Shown piece after piece: positions 63,317 to 64,000 of a DNA stretch of 64,000 bases. The notes below the pieces were generated by a model, which was not told the origin of the DNA, ran no database searches, and saw only the letters and a program-made list of their open reading frames with translations. This stretch comes from Virgibacillus dokdonensis (GTDB lineage Bacteria; Bacillota; Bacilli; Bacillales; Amphibacillaceae). Numbering within the stretch: the first letter of the stretch is position 1; every line of letters starts with the position of its first letter. The stretch spans positions 3,409,333-3,473,332 of the forward strand of contig NZ_LT745763.1 in assembly GCF_900166595.1 (NCBI RefSeq), read 5' to 3'. A program made the position numbers and the translations under genes.

Positions 63317-64000
63317 GTGGCAAACAAGGTTTCTATCGGTCTATTAGGGTTAGGTGTCGTTGGTTCAGGAATTATGAAGCTTATTGAAAATCAGCAAGAA
63401 GAGCTCGTTCACCAATTAGGCTGTTCTGTTGAAGTTAAGAGTGTATTAGTGCGCGATCTCGATAAAGCTCGTAACGTTAATGTGCAACAAACGTTTCTCA
63501 CTACCGACCCAGCAGACGTTCTCGAAGATCCAGAAATAGACGTGATCGTCGAAGTTATGGGGGGTATTGAAGAAGCATATCCATATACACTGAAAGCATT
63601 TAAAGCTAAAAAACATGTCGTTACTGCCAATAAAGATTTAATTGCTTTACATGGAACAGAATTGGAAGAAACGGCTCGCGAACATAAATGCGATTATTAT
63701 TACGAAGCTAGCGTAGCAGGTGGTATACCTATTTTACGAGGGATAACGGACGGTTTAGCTGCAGATAAAATTGAAAAAGTGATGGGGATTGTGAATGGAA
63801 CTACAAATTACATTTTAACAAAAATGACAAACGAAGGAATGACGTACGAAGCAGCCTTAAAAGAAGCGCAAGATTTAGGCTTTGCAGAATCTGACCCAAC
63901 AGCAGATGTTGAGGGATTAGATGCGGCTAGAAAAATGGCGATTTTGGGGAGACTCGCTTTTTCTACAGATGTTGCTTTATCCGAAGTAGAAGTAAACGGT
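63317..64000 (+). CDS. hom: Homoserine dehydrogenase Hom (cut by window edge)
   Basis: 228 codons are visible, starting at GTG 63317 behind GAGGTGATG. The NAD(P)-binding fold IGLLGLGVVGSGIMKLI opens the protein. Further marks are VIVEVMGGIEEAYPYTLKAFKA, KHVVTANKDLIALHG, EASVAGGIPILRGI and NGTTNYILTKM, followed by DVEGLDAARKMAILGRLAF with the catalytic-region Lys and Asp. It reduces aspartate semialdehyde to homoserine for threonine and methionine. The gap 62951-63316 shows no T-box or other leader that I can support. Confidence 0.95.
   Translation, partial: MANKVSIGLLGLGVVGSGIMKLIENQQEELVHQLGCSVEVKSVLVRDLDKARNVNVQQTFLTTDPADVLEDPEIDVIVEVMGGIEEAYPYTLKAFKAKKHVVTANKDLIALHGTELEETAREHKCDYYYEASVAGGIPILRGITDGLAADKIEKVMGIVNGTTNYILTKMTNEGMTYEAALKEAQDLGFAESDPTADVEGLDAARKMAILGRLAFSTDVALSEVEVNG

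Overview
The window is low-GC Firmicute DNA that reads as a spore-forming, salt-adapted member of the Bacillaceae, most like Virgibacillus or Oceanobacillus. The genus is inferred, not proven. Supporting signs are a CotA spore-coat laccase, a YfhD-type small protein, a YisP homologue, Bacillus-style NiaR, LutR and thiamine loci, strong AGGAGG ribosome binding sites with frequent GTG and TTG starts, and two BCCT osmolyte transporters, one behind a perfect sigma-B-like promoter.

Layout. 1-2.3 kb: a cut-off lipoprotein gene and a TctA-type permease with a small membrane partner. 2.3-3.5 kb: a repeat-rich gap with an interrupted yfhD-like gene. 3.5-18 kb: yueI, an OpuD-like transporter, a LytTR/DUF3021 pair, a DJ-1/PfpI protein, acetoacetyl-CoA synthetase behind a cre-like promoter, yhdT-panF, an efflux pump with a leader peptide and RBS-masking hairpin, ferritin, a peptide transporter and a lone tRNA-Ala. 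19-24.7 kb: divergent nifS-niaR and nadBCA with a NiaR operator between them. 25-32.6 kb: an AbrB/Doc toxin-antitoxin pair next to an IS3 remnant, a large YhcR-type wall-anchored nuclease/nucleotidase, and a VanR-VanS-VanY module without vanHAX. 32.7-36.5 kb: a graveyard of mobile DNA and broken genes (intron RT piece, frameshifted GNAT, frameshifted ABC-2 permease, shredded Mob relaxase) bracketed by two copies of one repeat. 36.5-42.9 kb: a five-gene oligopeptide ABC operon. 43.5-46.7 kb: a TPP riboswitch and thiW-thiD-thiM-thiE. 47-51.4 kb: MerR regulator, MFS pump, a Gly/Pro-rich protein and a GNAT enzyme. 51.8-57.3 kb: lutP-lutR-lutABC for L-lactate use, with a perfect 23-bp operator and a cre-like site. 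57.8-64 kb: a second BCCT transporter, yisP, cotA and the start of hom.

The most striking feature is not a gene. Three families of short dispersed repeats fill the intergenic gaps: family A (about 90 bp, two hairpins, a dozen full or partial copies), family B (about 220 bp, five copies, all in one orientation) and family C (about 140 bp, two copies). Family A shows two apparent insertion events: it splits a yfhD-like gene after six codons, and it sits inside the loop of an otherwise intact terminator. Its stem bases vary with partial pairing compensation, so it looks both mobile and structured. The second notable signal is RNA control of translation, seen at the efflux gene and more weakly at the second BCCT gene.
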